Below are positions 5,420-5,852 of a DNA stretch of 5,852 nucleotides, piece by piece; positions within the stretch are counted from its first letter, which is position 1, and every line of letters begins with the position of its first letter. Source of the DNA: Nitrospirota bacterium (lineage in GTDB: Bacteria; Nitrospirota; Nitrospiria; SBBL01; Manganitrophaceae); the NCBI GenBank assembly GCA_023248505.1, contig JAHFEM010000031.1:4019-9870 (forward strand), in the 5' to 3' direction. A program made the translations under genes and the position numbers. The notes beneath the pieces were generated by a model, which saw only the letters and a program-made list of their open reading frames with translations, made no database searches and was not told the origin of the DNA.

Positions 5420-5852
5420 ATGCGATTCAACCCACTGTTGTTCGTCCTGTTGCTCCTCACCGCGTGTGGCAGTGGGGGCGGAGGGGAGATCGGGGCCCCG
5501 ACTGTTTCCGAAACCGCCCCCCCGGATAAAGCAACGAATATCGGAGTTGATTCTCCAATTACTGTCAAATTCTCTTCATCGATCGATCCGGTCACAGTGA
5601 ACGATAAGACCTTCATTGTGGTCGATATGACCGGAACGGTGAACTACAGCGAGAGAACGGCGACGTTCACTCCTTCCACTCCTTTCGAGAAAGGAAGGAG
5701 GTACAACGTGATCTTGACGACGGGGATCAAAGACCTCGACGGCATTCCCCTCCGGTCCAATTTCACCTGGGCCTTTGAGACGGAGGGAGGCCCGGACACG
5801 ACCGCTCCTTCCATCGTGGCGACGGTTCCGAAAGACCGGGAGGCGAATGTGT
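5420..5852 (+). CDS. Lipoprotein with Big_5-type Ig-like domains (3' end outside window)
   Basis: The 144 visible residues begin with a short lipoprotein signal peptide, MRFNPLLFVLLLLTAC, with lipobox L-T-A-C and the lipidated cysteine at residue 16. A flexible Gly-rich linker follows (GSGGGGEIG). Gly at +2 does not look like an inner-membrane retention signal, so an outer-membrane location is likely. Residues about 27-121 resemble a bacterial Ig-like Big_5 (SbsA-type) domain: TAPPDKATNIGVDSPITVKF near the start, TATFTPSTPFEKGRRYNVIL in the middle, and IKDLDGIPL near the end, the last matching the usual 'calcium-loop-like' DxxGxxL motif. A second repeat starts at about 126 with DTTAPSIVATVPKDREANV, the common DTTAP opener, and is cut by the window edge. 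Proteins of this type are often long surface or adhesive proteins, sometimes with sensor or Kelch/WD repeats after the Ig domains; the specific function cannot be told. An alternative TTG start lies at 5408. The gene appears separate from the rng operon. Confidence 0.85.
   Translation, partial: MRFNPLLFVLLLLTACGSGGGGEIGAPTVSETAPPDKATNIGVDSPITVKFSSSIDPVTVNDKTFIVVDMTGTVNYSERTATFTPSTPFEKGRRYNVILTTGIKDLDGIPLRSNFTWAFETEGGPDTTAPSIVATVPKDREANV

Noticed and set aside
5095..5529. Forward frame of 144 codons across the intergenic region
   Set aside because: It starts inside the terminator stem, reads through the two-hairpin repeat, and overlaps the lipoprotein signal peptide in another frame. The product has no coherent pattern.

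Overview
This window reads as a chromosomal housekeeping locus of a rod-shaped, diderm (Gram-negative) bacterium with moderately high GC. It carries the downstream part of a cell-elongation operon (mreD-mrdA-rodA), then the endoribonuclease gene rng, then an intergenic region, and finally the start of a lipoprotein gene. The gene order, the heavy use of ATC, GTC and CGG codons, and a Big_5-type Ig lipoprotein suggest a Nitrospirota- or Desulfobacterota-like lineage. That placement is a low-confidence guess; no phylogenetic test was possible.

Layout. Positions 1-414 hold the 3' part of mreD, which enters from the left edge. mrdA (penicillin-binding protein 2, 365-2242) overlaps the mreD end by 50 bases. 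rodA (2274-3392) follows after 31 bases. A 128-base spacer with GC-rich hairpins separates rodA from rng (RNase G, 3521-5071). A perfect 11-bp stem with a T/C-rich tail (5093-5132) closes the rng unit. Positions 5072-5407 contain no convincing gene. They hold this terminator, a two-hairpin GTAG-tagged palindromic element resembling REP/BIME repeats (5168-5245), and an 8-base direct repeat spaced 21 bases apart. From 5420 (or TTG at 5408) a lipoprotein with Big_5-type Ig domains starts and runs off the right edge.

How the genes work together. MreD is a membrane part of the MreB-MreC-MreD elongasome scaffold. RodA (SEDS glycosyltransferase) polymerises lipid II, and PBP2/MrdA crosslinks the product, so RodA and PBP2 form the core lateral-wall synthase. 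mreB and mreC would be expected just left of the window. RNase G is not a wall enzyme, but rng/cafA lies beside mre genes in several Gram-negative bacteria, and in E. coli cafA is downstream of mreBCD. All catalytic residues I could check in PBP2, RodA and RNase G are present.

I see no undescribed multi-gene system here. The less ordinary items are non-coding: the two-hairpin repeat, the hairpins before rng, the hairpin inside the mreD/mrdA overlap zone, and the helically phased direct repeat before the lipoprotein gene.
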